A stretch of 64,000 bases of DNA, from NCBI RefSeq assembly GCF_000319305.2, contig NZ_AMWJ02000001.1, forward strand, positions 2,969,952 through 3,033,951, in the 5' to 3' direction. The DNA is from Pseudomonas bharatica CSV86 (lineage in GTDB: Bacteria; Pseudomonadota; Gammaproteobacteria; Pseudomonadales; Pseudomonadaceae). The notes beneath the pieces are model-generated. The model had not been told where the DNA came from. It searched no databases and worked only from the letters and a program-made list of their open reading frames with translations. A program made the position numbers and the translations under genes. Shown here piece after piece: positions 33,934-43,280 of this stretch (within the stretch, counting starts at the first letter, position 1; every line of letters starts with the position of its first letter).

Positions 33934-34709
33934 GCCGTTGCGTGCTGGTGACCGGTGCCGGCAGCGGCATCGGCGAAGCCTGCGCGCGGCGCCTGGCAGC
34001 GGCCGGCGACCAGTTGGTGCTGGTTGGCCGGCGCCGCGAGGCGCTTGAACGGGTGGCGGACGGCAGCGACGCCCTGGTGCTGGCCGGCGATGCTGCCGAC
34101 AGCGCCACCTGGCAAGGCTTCGTCGAGCAGATCCGCAAGCGCTTCGGCGGCCTCGATGCGCTGCTCTGCTGCGCCGGCGGGCATGGCCTCGGCACCGCGC
34201 TGGACAGCGACGACGCGGCCTGGGAAGCGGCCATGCGCAGCAACCTGCACAGCGCCTTCCACAGCGCCCGTGCGTGCTTGCCGCTACTCATCGAACGGCG
34301 CGGCAGTATTGTCCTCCTTGGCTCCATCGCCTCCCTCGCGGCAGGCCCCGGTGTATGCGGCTACACCACCGCCAAGCATGCGCTGGTGGGGCTTAATCGC
34401 TCCCTGGCGCGGGACTACGGGCCGCAGGGGGTGCGGGTCAACTGCGTCTGCCCGGGCTGGGTACGCACGCCGATGGCCGATGCCGAGATGCAGCCGCTCA
34501 TGGAGCGGCATGGCGAGGACCTTGACGCCGCCTATGCCCGGGTCACCGCCGACGTGCCGCTGCGCCGCCCGGCCACGGCGAACGAGATCGCCGCGCTGTG
34601 CCAGTTCCTGATCAGCAGCGAGGCGTCGATCATCACCGGGGCGGTGATTGCCGCGGACGGTGGCTCAACCATCGTCGATGTGCCGACGCTGGCCTTGCAG
34701 GGTATTTGA
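33930..34709 (+). CDS. SDR-family oxidoreductase (MoaE-like partner)
   Basis: 259 aa Rossmann-fold dehydrogenase. Cofactor motif VTGAGSGIGEACARRLA at residues 7-23, catalytic Ser in LLGSIASLAAG, Y-x3-K in YTTAKHALVGLNRSLARDYG, and C-terminal RPATANEIAALCQFLIS...ADGGSTI. Coupled to the MoaF-like gene by a four-base overlap. Substrate unknown; no amine oxidase gene is next to it. Confidence 0.9.
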   Translation: MSRCVLVTGAGSGIGEACARRLAAAGDQLVLVGRRREALERVADGSDALVLAGDAADSATWQGFVEQIRKRFGGLDALLCCAGGHGLGTALDSDDAAWEAAMRSNLHSAFHSARACLPLLIERRGSIVLLGSIASLAAGPGVCGYTTAKHALVGLNRSLARDYGPQGVRVNCVCPGWVRTPMADAEMQPLMERHGEDLDAAYARVTADVPLRRPATANEIAALCQFLISSEASIITGAVIAADGGSTIVDVPTLALQGI

Positions 34710-34720
34710 GATCGGTCGCA

Positions 34721-35758
34721 TCAAGGCGCCGGATTCGGCTGCTGCACATGGATCGCCTCGATCCCCTTCAACAGCTCCTCGGTCAGCTTCACCTCGACGC
34801 TGGCCAGGTTGCTGTGCAACTGCTCCAGGGTGGTGGCGCCGATGATGTTGCTGGTCACGAACGGCCGGCTGGTGACATAGGCCAGCGCCAATTGCGCCGG
34901 ATCCACGCCATGGGCCCGGGCCAGCGCCACGTAACCCTGGGTGGCCTTTTCCACCTGCGGGTTGTTGTAGCGCTGGAAACGATCGAACAGGGTCAGGCGC
35001 CCCTTCGATGGTTGCGCGCCGTTCAGGTACTTGCCCGAGAGCACGCCGAAGGCCAGCGGCGAGTACGCCAGCAGCCCCACCTTCTCGCGAATCGATATTT
35101 CCGCCAAGCCAACCTCGTAGCTGCGGTTCAGCAGGCTGTAGGGGTTCTGGATCGATACCGCGCGCGGCCAGCCACGGGTCTCTGCCAGGTGCAGGAAGCG
35201 ATGTACGCCCCACGGGGTTTCATTGGACAGGCCGATATGGCGGATCTTGCCGGCCTTGACCAGGTCGTCCAGCACTTCGAGGGTCTCCTCGATGGCGGTG
35301 GGCTCGTCGGTGGCATCGTGCACATAACCCAGTTGGCCGAAGAAGTTGGCCTGCCGATCCGGCCAGTGCAACTGGTAGAGGTCGAGGTAGTCGGTGTTCA
35401 GGCGCTTGAGGCTGTCTTCCAGGGCCGCGGTGATATTGGCCCGGTTCAGGCGGGCATCGCCGTTGCGGATATGCTCGATACGATGCGGGCCGGCCACCTT
35501 GCTCGCCAGGACCCAGTTCTCCCGGCCGCCGAAGCGGGCGAAGTAGTTGCCGATGATGCGCTCGGTTTCGCCATAGGTCTTCGCGATAGGCGGCACCGGG
35601 TACATTTCGGCGGTATCGATGAAGTTGACCCCGGCCTCGCGGGCCACCTGGATCTGCTCGAAGGCCTCGGCCTCACTGTTCTGCTCACCCCAGGTCATGG
35701 TGCCGAGGGCGATGGCGCTGACCTGGATGCCACTGTTGCCGAGTTGACGCTTTTCCAT
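34721..35758 (-). CDS. Aldo/keto reductase (Tas-like), second copy
   Basis: 345 aa. Tetrad positions are Asp/Tyr in FIDTAEMYPV, Lys in WVLASKVAG and His in LYQLHWPDRQ. C-terminal cofactor loop IIGATTLEQLHSNLASVEV. AAGGAG lies seven bases before the ATG. It is clearly paralogous to the reductase at 18180 (shared ...LGTMTWGEQNSEAEA... / ...LGSMTWGHQNSEAEA...). Third gene of a minus-strand group after two sulfonate-type binding proteins. Confidence 0.9.
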   Translation of the reverse strand: MEKRQLGNSGIQVSAIALGTMTWGEQNSEAEAFEQIQVAREAGVNFIDTAEMYPVPPIAKTYGETERIIGNYFARFGGRENWVLASKVAGPHRIEHIRNGDARLNRANITAALEDSLKRLNTDYLDLYQLHWPDRQANFFGQLGYVHDATDEPTAIEETLEVLDDLVKAGKIRHIGLSNETPWGVHRFLHLAETRGWPRAVSIQNPYSLLNRSYEVGLAEISIREKVGLLAYSPLAFGVLSGKYLNGAQPSKGRLTLFDRFQRYNNPQVEKATQGYVALARAHGVDPAQLALAYVTSRPFVTSNIIGATTLEQLHSNLASVEVKLTEELLKGIEAIHVQQPNPAP

Positions 35759-35833
35759 GAAGCACTCCTTTTTAGAAACGGCGAAGCCGCTGGCGCCCCG
35801 AACGGCTCCAGCGGCCTGTATCCGGTTACGACT

Positions 35834-36790
35834 TCAACGCGCGACGGGCTTGAACAGCTCCACGGCGCTGGCGTCGATCTTGCGCGGCAGCAGGCCCTGG
35901 GCGAAGAACACATCGGCGATCTGCTGCTGTTCGGCGAGGTTGTCGGCCTGCACCGGTTGCACATCATAACTGCGTCGACCGTTGGCTTGCTCGACCGTCG
36001 CCACATCGAGGTTGCCCCAAAGCGGTCCGAGAACCTTGGCCGCGTCGGTCGGATGAGCCTTGATCCACTTGCCGGCGCCGCTCAAGGCGGTGAACAGGGT
36101 GTTCAGCACCTGCGGGTGGGTCTTGGCGTAATCGCTGGACGCCAGGTAATAGCGCTGGTAGTTCGACAGCCCCTGGCCATCGCTCAACACCCGCGCATGC
36201 TGCTGGCGCTGGGCGCTGGCGACGAACGGGTCCCAGGTCACCCAGGCATCCACCTTGCGGTTCTCGAAGGCCGCGCGGCCATCGGCCGGAATCAGGTAGG
36301 CCGGCTGGATGTCGTTGAAGTTCAATCCGGCCTTGGCCAGGGCCTGGATCAGTAGGTAGTGGCTGCCGGCCGCCTTGGTCACGGCGATCTTCTTGCCCTT
36401 GAGGTCGGCGAGGCTTTTCAGCGGTGAATCCGCCGGTACCAGGATGGCCTGGGCCAGGGGCGACGGGGTTTCGCGGGCGAAGTAAACCAGCTTGGCGCCC
36501 GCCGCCTGGGCGAACACCGGCACGGTGTCGGCCACGTCCGCCGAAACATCGACGTTGCCCAGGTTCAGCGCCTCCAGCAGCGGCAGGCCGCTGGCGAACT
36601 CGTGCCAGGTAACGTCGATACCCTGGGCCTTGAGGTCTTTCTCCAGGGTGCCCTGTGCCTTGAGCAGGGTCAGCAGGGTCGAGGATTTCTGGTAACCGAT
36701 GCGCAGGGTTTCGGCGCTGGCCGTGCCAGCGAGGCTGGCGCCCAGTACCACGGCAGCGGCCAGTTGGTAGATGCGTTTGAACGGGATCAT
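35834..36790 (-). CDS. Aliphatic sulfonate-type ABC substrate-binding protein (SsuA-like)
   Basis: 318 aa. Signal peptide IYQLAAAVVLGASLAGTASA, then an SsuA/NMT1-type fold: LRIGYQKSSTLLTLLKAQGT, HEFASGLPLLEALNLGNVDV, PADSPLKSLADLKGKKIAVT and VDAWVTWDPFVASAQRQ. Such proteins bind alkanesulfonates or taurine in the periplasm. No ATPase or permease is in the island, so it must share a transporter elsewhere. Confidence 0.9.
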   Translation of the reverse strand: MIPFKRIYQLAAAVVLGASLAGTASAETLRIGYQKSSTLLTLLKAQGTLEKDLKAQGIDVTWHEFASGLPLLEALNLGNVDVSADVADTVPVFAQAAGAKLVYFARETPSPLAQAILVPADSPLKSLADLKGKKIAVTKAAGSHYLLIQALAKAGLNFNDIQPAYLIPADGRAAFENRKVDAWVTWDPFVASAQRQQHARVLSDGQGLSNYQRYYLASSDYAKTHPQVLNTLFTALSGAGKWIKAHPTDAAKVLGPLWGNLDVATVEQANGRRSYDVQPVQADNLAEQQQIADVFFAQGLLPRKIDASAVELFKPVAR

Positions 36791-36808
36791 GGGTGCAGGC
36801 TCCGGAAT

Positions 36809-37786
36809 TCAGGGCTTCTGGTTCAGTTGCTGGGTCAGTTGTACGGTGGCCGGCAATACGAAGCCGCTGGCGAAGGTCGGGGCTACGTCGAGGCGGCCGG
36901 CGATCAGGCCGTGGGCCTGGTAGAAATCGGCAGTCTCCTGTTGCTCGGCGACGGTTTGCGCATCCACTGCCTGCCAGTGCAGTTTGCGCCGCTCGAATTG
37001 CAGGCGTGCGGCGTCCACCGGGAAGCCGATGATCTGCGCCAGGGTCTTCGAGTAGCTGTCGAGGTTGTGGTAAGCCCAGTCCTGGGCCTTGGCCAGGCGC
37101 GTGAGGTAATCCTGCAGGGCCTCGCGCCGGGCCGGATCGGCCAGGGCCTTGTCGGTGGCGGCGAGGAAACCGTTGCCGCTGGACAGGCCGCGGCCATTGA
37201 CCAGCACCCGGCCCTGCCCGCTCAGTTCGGACAACGCGGTGTAGGGCTCCCAGGTGGCCCAGGCATCCACCGAGCCATTGGCCAGGGCGACCTTGGCATC
37301 CACCGGGCCGAGGAAGCGGAATTCCACGTCCTTCTCGCTGAGGCCGGCGCTGACCAGGGCTTTCAGGGCAATGTGATGGCCGATGGAGCCGCGCCCCGTG
37401 GCGATGCGCTTGCCCTTGAGGTCCGCCGCGCTTTTCAGTGGCGAATCGGGCCGCACCAGCACTGCGGTGCCATAGGCGTCCGACTTGTTCACCGCGATGG
37501 CCTTGACCTGCGCTCCGGAAGCCAGGGCGAACAGCAGCGGCGCATCACCGATGATGCCGGCATCGATGGCCCCGGCATTCAACGCTTCGGCCAGGGGCGC
37601 GGCGGCAGGGAATTCGGCCCAGCGGATATCGTAGGGCAGGTCCTTGAGACCGTCGGCGGCTTCCAGCTGGGCGCGCATATTGCCTTTCTGGTCGCCGATG
37701 CGCAGTTCGAGACGGTCGGCGGCAAGGGCCGGGCCGGACAGCAGCAAGGCCGCTCCGAGGGCCAGGATTCGGGTGAAGGGGATCAT
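36809..37786 (-). CDS. SsuA-like ABC substrate-binding protein, second
   Basis: 325 aa. Signal peptide ILALGAALLLSGPALA, followed by LRIGDQKGNMRAQLEAADGL, WAEFPAAAPLAEALNAGAID, RPDSPLKSAADLKGKRIATG and VDAWATWEPYTALSELS. It is paralogous to its neighbour 18 bp downstream; both begin MIPF(T/K)RI. Two adjacent binding proteins suggest slightly different ligands. Divergent from the acyl-CoA dehydrogenase-like gene at 38031 across a 244-bp AT-rich promoter gap. Confidence 0.9.
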   Translation of the reverse strand: MIPFTRILALGAALLLSGPALAADRLELRIGDQKGNMRAQLEAADGLKDLPYDIRWAEFPAAAPLAEALNAGAIDAGIIGDAPLLFALASGAQVKAIAVNKSDAYGTAVLVRPDSPLKSAADLKGKRIATGRGSIGHHIALKALVSAGLSEKDVEFRFLGPVDAKVALANGSVDAWATWEPYTALSELSGQGRVLVNGRGLSSGNGFLAATDKALADPARREALQDYLTRLAKAQDWAYHNLDSYSKTLAQIIGFPVDAARLQFERRKLHWQAVDAQTVAEQQETADFYQAHGLIAGRLDVAPTFASGFVLPATVQLTQQLNQKP

Positions 37787-38030
37787 CGCGACGCTCCTTG
37801 AGGCTGGATCTCAGCCTGTTGTCAGGTTCCGGGTTCCATCCGCTGTGCGACGCGGAATGTAGGCCGACTGTAGCGAGTCGCGAATAATCAGTGAAATGCA
37901 TTTTGGTCATAACCTAATATGCGAACAATTTTTCAATCCCGTGATTAGCTTAGAACCAGAAAGAATTTTACAGAGGCACTCTCCACGCATACGGTCATAA
38001 GCCCTGCCGTCTTATGCAAATGAGTGCCTG

Positions 38031-39215
38031 ATGAGCCAGTCTTCCGCCAATACCGTTCCGCTGCACCGGCCGACGCCGCCTGACGATGCCCTGGACCCGG
38101 TCCTTGCCATCATTACCCGCGAACTGGCTGCCAGCGCCGCCGGTTTCGACCGCAGCGGCGAATTTCCCGCCGCCAACTTCGCGCTGCTGCAGCGCCATGG
38201 CCTGCTCGGCCTGACCGTGCCGAAAAGCCTGGGCGGTGGAGGTGCCGACCTGCCGACGGCGCGCAAAGTGGTTGCGGCGGTGGCCAAGGGCGAGCCGTCC
38301 ACCGCGCTGATCCTGGTGATGCAGTACCTCCAGCACTTCCGCCTGCAGGACGACCAGCGCTGGCCGGCGCACCTGCGCGAGCGCCTGGCCCGCGAGGCCG
38401 TGGAGAAAGGTGCGCTGATCAATGCCTTCCGCGTCGAACCCGAACTGGGCACCCCGGCCCGCGGCGGCCTGCCGGCAACCGTGGCACGACGTACCGCCGA
38501 AGGTTGGCGACTGTCCGGCACCAAGCTCTACTCCACCGGCAGCCATGGCCTGGAGTGGTACCTGGTGTGGGGCCGCAGCGACGATGCCGACCCGCTGGTG
38601 GGCGGCTTCCTGGTGCACAAGGACAGCCCGGGCATCCGCATCGTCGATGAATGGGATCACCTCGGCATGCGCGCCACCTGCAGCCACCGGGTGGAGTTCG
38701 ACGACGTGCTGCTGCCGCTGGACCACGCCGTCGCGGTCAGCCCGGCCAGCGCGCCACGCCCGGAGCTGGACGGCGAGAGCCTGGTATGGATGTCGGTGCT
38801 GCTGTCGAGCATCTATGACGCGGTGGCCCAGGCGGCCCGCGACTGGCTGGTGACCTTCCTGCGCGAGCGCACCCCGTCCAACCTCGGCCAGCCGCTGGCC
38901 AGCCTGCCGCGCTTCCAGGAGCGGGTCGGGCGCATCGATACCCTGCTCTTCGCCAACCGCAACCTGCTCGATTCCGCCGCTGCCGGCCTGGTCCCGGCGC
39001 AGAACGCCGGCCAGCTCAAGCAACTGGTGACGCAGAACGCCATCCAGGCGGTGGAACTGGCCATCGAGGCCACCGGCAACCCCGGCCTGTCGCGCCATAA
39101 CCCGCTGGAACGGCATTACCGCGACGTGCTGTGCAGTCGCGTCCACACCCCGCAGGACGACGTGGTGTTCCATGGCACCGGTCGTGCAGCCCTCGATGCA
39201 GGAGTCGCCCAATGA
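38031..39215 (+). CDS. Acyl-CoA dehydrogenase-fold flavoprotein
   Basis: 394 aa. N-terminal helices with HGLLGLTVPKSLGGGGADLP, then the middle domain RTAEGWRLSGTKLYSTGSHG and IVDEWDHLGMRATCSHRVEF, then a helical C-terminus with IEATGNPGLSRHNPLERHYR. The arrangement resembles flavin-dependent members linked to organosulfur metabolism rather than beta-oxidation enzymes. First of three overlapping or closely spaced genes. Its stop overlaps the next ATG (four bases). Confidence 0.87.
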   Translation: MSQSSANTVPLHRPTPPDDALDPVLAIITRELAASAAGFDRSGEFPAANFALLQRHGLLGLTVPKSLGGGGADLPTARKVVAAVAKGEPSTALILVMQYLQHFRLQDDQRWPAHLRERLAREAVEKGALINAFRVEPELGTPARGGLPATVARRTAEGWRLSGTKLYSTGSHGLEWYLVWGRSDDADPLVGGFLVHKDSPGIRIVDEWDHLGMRATCSHRVEFDDVLLPLDHAVAVSPASAPRPELDGESLVWMSVLLSSIYDAVAQAARDWLVTFLRERTPSNLGQPLASLPRFQERVGRIDTLLFANRNLLDSAAAGLVPAQNAGQLKQLVTQNAIQAVELAIEATGNPGLSRHNPLERHYRDVLCSRVHTPQDDVVFHGTGRAALDAGVAQ

Positions 39216-40156
39216 GCACCGTGAGCGTGATCGCCAGCCAGCTGGATGAGCAGGCCAATGAATTCATCCGTCAGCAATTGCCCGGCCACCGGGTTCTGGA
39301 CCTGAGTCCGGAGCAGTTCCATGCCGAGCGTGCCGACGTGGTGATCCTGCGCCCGGTCAACGTCCGTGGCCGCCGGGTCGATGAAGCGCCGCGCGGTTGG
39401 CCCTGGTCGCTGCGCTGGGTGCAATTGGTGTCGTCGGGGATCGACTTCTACCCCGACTGGCTGTTCCAGGGCCCGCCGGTGACCAGCGGCAAGGGCAGCA
39501 ACGCCGAACAGGTGGCCGAGTTCGCCCTGGCGGCGATCTTCTCCGCTGCCAAGCAGCTGCCTGACATCTGGGTCAAGGACGACGACTGGCACTTCACCTC
39601 GTTGCAGCCGGTTCGCGGCAAGACCCTGGGCATTCTCGGCCTGGGCAGCATTGGCAAGAGCCTTGCGGCCAAGGCCACGGCGCTGGGCCTGCGGGTAATC
39701 GCCCTGGGTCGTCCGGGCCAGCCACTCGAAGCCGTTGTACCGGTGGAAGCGGTAGCGGACATCCATCAACTATTCGCCGAGTCCGATCACCTGGTGCTCG
39801 CCGCGCCGCTGACCGCCCAGACCCGCGGCATCATCGGCCGCGAGGTGCTGGCCAGTGCCAAGCCGGGCCTGCACCTGATCAATATCGCCCGTGGCGGCCT
39901 GCTCGACCAGCAGGCGCTGCTCGAAGCGCTGGACGCCGGACGCATCGGTCGGGCCACCCTGGACGTCACCGAACCCGAGCCGCTGCCGGCGGGTCACCCG
40001 TTGTACAGCGACCCGCGGGTGTTCATCTCGCCGCACACCTGCGCCCTTTCCACCGACGGGGTGCGCGGCTTCGCCGTGGACTTCGTCGAGAACTTCCGCC
40101 GCTATCACCAGGGCCAACCGCTGCGCAACCTGGTGGATCACCAGCGCGGCTACTGA
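39212..40156 (+). CDS. D-isomer-specific 2-hydroxyacid dehydrogenase family protein
   Basis: 314 aa. NAD-binding motif TLGILGLGSIGKSLAAKA (GxGxxG), catalytic Arg in NIARGGLLDQQALL, Glu in LDVTEPEPLPAGHP, and His in VFISPHTCALS. Oxidises or reduces a 2-hydroxy/2-keto acid with NAD(P). Overlaps the upstream gene by four bases. In this island it may process the carbon skeleton released from the scavenged compound; this is inference. Confidence 0.9.
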   Translation: MSTVSVIASQLDEQANEFIRQQLPGHRVLDLSPEQFHAERADVVILRPVNVRGRRVDEAPRGWPWSLRWVQLVSSGIDFYPDWLFQGPPVTSGKGSNAEQVAEFALAAIFSAAKQLPDIWVKDDDWHFTSLQPVRGKTLGILGLGSIGKSLAAKATALGLRVIALGRPGQPLEAVVPVEAVADIHQLFAESDHLVLAAPLTAQTRGIIGREVLASAKPGLHLINIARGGLLDQQALLEALDAGRIGRATLDVTEPEPLPAGHPLYSDPRVFISPHTCALSTDGVRGFAVDFVENFRRYHQGQPLRNLVDHQRGY

Positions 40157-40178
40157 TCGTCTTCTTGGGAGTACTGCA

Positions 40179-40979
40179 ATGACTGCCGTTTCCGCTCTAA
40201 CCGTCAAATCCGATCTCGACAGCGTGCGCCAGCGGGTCAGCGCCGAGGAATGGGAGGTCCGGGTCAAGCTCGCTGCCGCCTATCGCCTGGCCGCGCTGTT
40301 TCGCTGGACCGACCACATCTACACGCACTTCTCGGCCCGGGTGCCGGGGCCGGAGGAGCATTTCCTGATCAATGCCTTCGGCTTGCTGTTCGATGAAATC
40401 ACCGCCTCCAACCTGGTCAAGGTGGATGTCAACGGCACCCTCATCGACGACCCGCTGGGCCTGGGCATCAACCAGGCCGGCTATGTGATCCACAGCGCCA
40501 TCCACCGCGCCCGCCCGGACCTCAAGGCGGTGCTGCACACCCATACCCGCGACGGAGCGGCGGTGTCGGCGCAGCGCGACGGGCTGCTGCCTCTGTCCCA
40601 GCACGCCCTGGCGTACTACAGCCGGGTGGCGTACCACACCTATGAAGGCGTGGCCCTGGACCTGGACGAGCAGGAGCGGCTGGTGGCCCACCTGGGCGAG
40701 AGCAATATCCTGATCCTGCGCAACCATGGGCTGCTGACCGGTGGCATCAGCGTCGAACATGCGTTCCGCGAACTGCACGGGCTGGAGCGCGCCTGCAATA
40801 TCCAGATCGCGGCCCAGGCCGGCGGCAACGCCGACCTGCTGTTCGCCCCGGAGGCGGCGATCGAGAAGGTCAAGCAGCAGACGGCGGCGTTCATCGATGG
40901 CAACGGCCCCGGAATCCAGCGGCATTGGGATGCGTTGATCCGGCAGTTGGATCGCGAAGGAGATGATTACAAACACTAA
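40179..40979 (+). CDS. Class II aldolase/adducin family protein
   Basis: 266 aa. Zinc-site histidines appear in VLHTHTRDGAAVSA and in FRELHGLERAC; RNHGLLTGG is a further family motif, and FRWTDHIYTHFSARVPG matches the substrate-phosphate loop region. It is 22 bp downstream of the dehydrogenase. Family members cleave phosphorylated keto-sugars or decarboxylate/dehydrate similar acids; no specific substrate can be given. Confidence 0.88.
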   Translation: MTAVSALTVKSDLDSVRQRVSAEEWEVRVKLAAAYRLAALFRWTDHIYTHFSARVPGPEEHFLINAFGLLFDEITASNLVKVDVNGTLIDDPLGLGINQAGYVIHSAIHRARPDLKAVLHTHTRDGAAVSAQRDGLLPLSQHALAYYSRVAYHTYEGVALDLDEQERLVAHLGESNILILRNHGLLTGGISVEHAFRELHGLERACNIQIAAQAGGNADLLFAPEAAIEKVKQQTAAFIDGNGPGIQRHWDALIRQLDREGDDYKH

Positions 40980-40980
40980 G

Positions 40981-41078
40981 GGCCTCATCGCTGGCAAGCC
41001 AGCTCCCACAGGGTCAGCACAGTCCGGAAGACATGTGCAGTACCTGTGGGAGCTGGCTTGCCAGCGATTGGCCCTCAG
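40981..41078. repeat. REP pair
   Basis: Inverted copy (CATCGCTGGCAAGCCAGCTC) followed by forward copy (CTGTGGGAGCTGGCTTGCC) between the aldolase and TonB receptor genes, right after the aldolase stop. Confidence 0.9.
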
Positions 41079-41144
41079 CCTCACCAAACAACCCACTGAC
41101 CGACCCCACTCAGGGAGGAAAACCCCAAAAAGCAGGATGCCAAC

Positions 41145-43280
41145 ATGCCCAAACCCGCCTTGCGCCACGCTCTCCCCCCGTTGTTGCTGTCCCTCCCCCT
41201 GACCACCTTCGCCGCAACCGAGGAACGCCTCCCCAGCGTCACCGTGACCGCCGAGCACCGCCAGGAAAACCTGCAGAAAACCCCGCTGGCCATCAGCGCC
41301 TTCGATGAAACCACCCTGCGCGACCAGCAGATCAACAACATCCGCGACCTGTCCGGCCGGGTGCCCAACCTGACCCTGACCCGCCAGTCGATCTCCTACA
41401 GCGCCCAGACCTACGGTATCCGCGGCATCGGCGAGACCGACCCGATCCAGGAAGCCGCCGTGGCCGTCTACGCCGACGACCTGTACATCCCCAGGGCGAT
41501 TTCCTCGATGCTCGACTTCAACGATGTCGAGCGCGTCGAGGTCCTGCGCGGGCCGCAGGGCACCCTGTACGGACGCAACAGCGCCGCCGGGGCGATCCGC
41601 GTGATCACCCGCGATCCGGACCAGAAGACCCGCGCCTTCGTCGAACTCGGCGCCGGCAACTACGAGGCGCGCAACGGCCGCCTGCTGGTCAGCGGCCCGC
41701 TGGTCGACGACACCCTGTTCGCCAGCTTCTCGGCCCTGCGCCTGAGCCGTGACGGTACGGTGTACAACCGTACCCGGCACAAGGACGTGAACAACGTCGA
41801 TATCCAGTCCTACCGCGGCAAGCTGCGCCTGGCCCCGGTGGACTCGGCCTGGGATACCCAACTGACCCTGGCCGGCACCTTCGACCGCGGCGACACCACC
41901 AGCTACACGCCCTTCGACCCGAGCAACGGCCACTTCGACAAGTTCAAGACCTACAGCAGCCTCGACCCGAAGAACCGCCTCGACCAGGGCAGCGCCGTAC
42001 TGCGTTCGATCTACCGGTTCGACGATCAGTTGAGCTTCAAGTCGGTCACCGCCTGGTCGGCCTTCGACCAGCCGGTGGACTACGACAACTCCGGCGAGGC
42101 CAACGTCGGCAACGCCTCGCCGACGCAGAACAACCTGATCCACTACAAGCAGCGCTATGCCACCCAGGAATTCCAGCTCAACGGCGAGTACGAGCGCTTC
42201 AACTTCACCCTGGGCGCCTACCTGTACAAGGAGCGTTTCCGCGCCGAACGCGACAGCCTGACCTACTCGGTGGCCGCCGACCGGGTCAACGCCAGCGGCC
42301 AGTACAGCACCACCGATACCGAAAGCTACGCCCTCTATGGCCAGGGCACCTACAAGCTCACCGACCGCCTGTCCCTGACCGCCGGCCTGCGCTACACCGC
42401 CGAGCACAAGAACTTCGATTACCAGAACTACGCGATAACCAGGCAGCGCCAGATCACAGGCCTCAACTTCAGCGCCGAAACCAGCGAAAGCTGGGCGTCC
42501 TTCAGCCCCAAGCTGGGCCTGGAATATGCCTGGAGCGACGCACTGACCCAGTACGGCTACGTCGCCAAGGGCTTCAAGGCCGGCGGCTTCGACAACCGCG
42601 CCCCGACCCGCCTGGCGGCGTTGCAGGGCTTCGATCCGGAGAATGTGATCACCTATGAAACCGGGCTCAAGGGCGATTACCTGGGTGGCCGCCTGCGCAG
42701 CAACGTCGCGGTGTTCTACAACGACTACAAGGACCTGCAGACCAACGCCTGGGACCCGGCGATCAGCGCCAACCTGCGCACCAACGTCGGCAGTGCCCAC
42801 AGCTACGGGGTGGAACTGGAAAACACCGCCCTGCTCAGCCGCGACCTGACCCTCAAGGCCAACCTCGGCTACCTCGAGGCGCAGTACGACGACTTCAAGA
42901 ACGCGGCGGGGCCCGGCGTGGATGCCGATGGCAACAGGATGGTCTTCGCGCCACGCTGGAACCTGGCGCTGGGGCTGAACTGGACGGTACCGGTGGACCT
43001 GCCGGGAGCGTTGGTGGCCGGCACCGACTGGCAGTTCCAGAGCAAGTCGTACGCCAATGCGGTGAATGGCGATATCTACGAAGTGCCGCAGCAGAGCTTC
43101 TGGAACGCTACCACCAGCTATGGCAGTGGTGATGGTCATTGGACCACCACCCTGGCGGTGAAGAACCTGCTCAATCGCGCCTATCCGCAGAGCATTGCCT
43201 ATTCGGCGGCGAGCAGCACGGCGTATTACGCGGTGAACGATCCGCGGACCATCACCTTGAGCGTGCGTTACGACCTGTAG
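41145..43280 (+). CDS. TonB-dependent outer-membrane receptor, second
   Basis: 711 aa. Signal peptide ends near LTTFAA; the plug begins with RLPSVTVTAEHRQENLQKTP and ends GRNSAAGAIRVITRDP. Barrel segments include FSPKLGLEYAWSDALTQYGY and a terminal RTITLSVRYDL. The QENLQKTPLAISAFDETTL plug start is typical of receptors for small organic compounds rather than classical siderophores. It completes the second island, matching the receptor at 25986 in the first. Confidence 0.92.
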   Translation: MPKPALRHALPPLLLSLPLTTFAATEERLPSVTVTAEHRQENLQKTPLAISAFDETTLRDQQINNIRDLSGRVPNLTLTRQSISYSAQTYGIRGIGETDPIQEAAVAVYADDLYIPRAISSMLDFNDVERVEVLRGPQGTLYGRNSAAGAIRVITRDPDQKTRAFVELGAGNYEARNGRLLVSGPLVDDTLFASFSALRLSRDGTVYNRTRHKDVNNVDIQSYRGKLRLAPVDSAWDTQLTLAGTFDRGDTTSYTPFDPSNGHFDKFKTYSSLDPKNRLDQGSAVLRSIYRFDDQLSFKSVTAWSAFDQPVDYDNSGEANVGNASPTQNNLIHYKQRYATQEFQLNGEYERFNFTLGAYLYKERFRAERDSLTYSVAADRVNASGQYSTTDTESYALYGQGTYKLTDRLSLTAGLRYTAEHKNFDYQNYAITRQRQITGLNFSAETSESWASFSPKLGLEYAWSDALTQYGYVAKGFKAGGFDNRAPTRLAALQGFDPENVITYETGLKGDYLGGRLRSNVAVFYNDYKDLQTNAWDPAISANLRTNVGSAHSYGVELENTALLSRDLTLKANLGYLEAQYDDFKNAAGPGVDADGNRMVFAPRWNLALGLNWTVPVDLPGALVAGTDWQFQSKSYANAVNGDIYEVPQQSFWNATTSYGSGDGHWTTTLAVKNLLNRAYPQSIAYSAASSTAYYAVNDPRTITLSVRYDL

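Noticed and set aside
40197..43139. 980-codon open frame on the minus strand
   Set aside because: It runs across the aldolase gene, a REP pair and the second TonB receptor, so it cannot be a real protein; both plus-strand genes have clear motifs.
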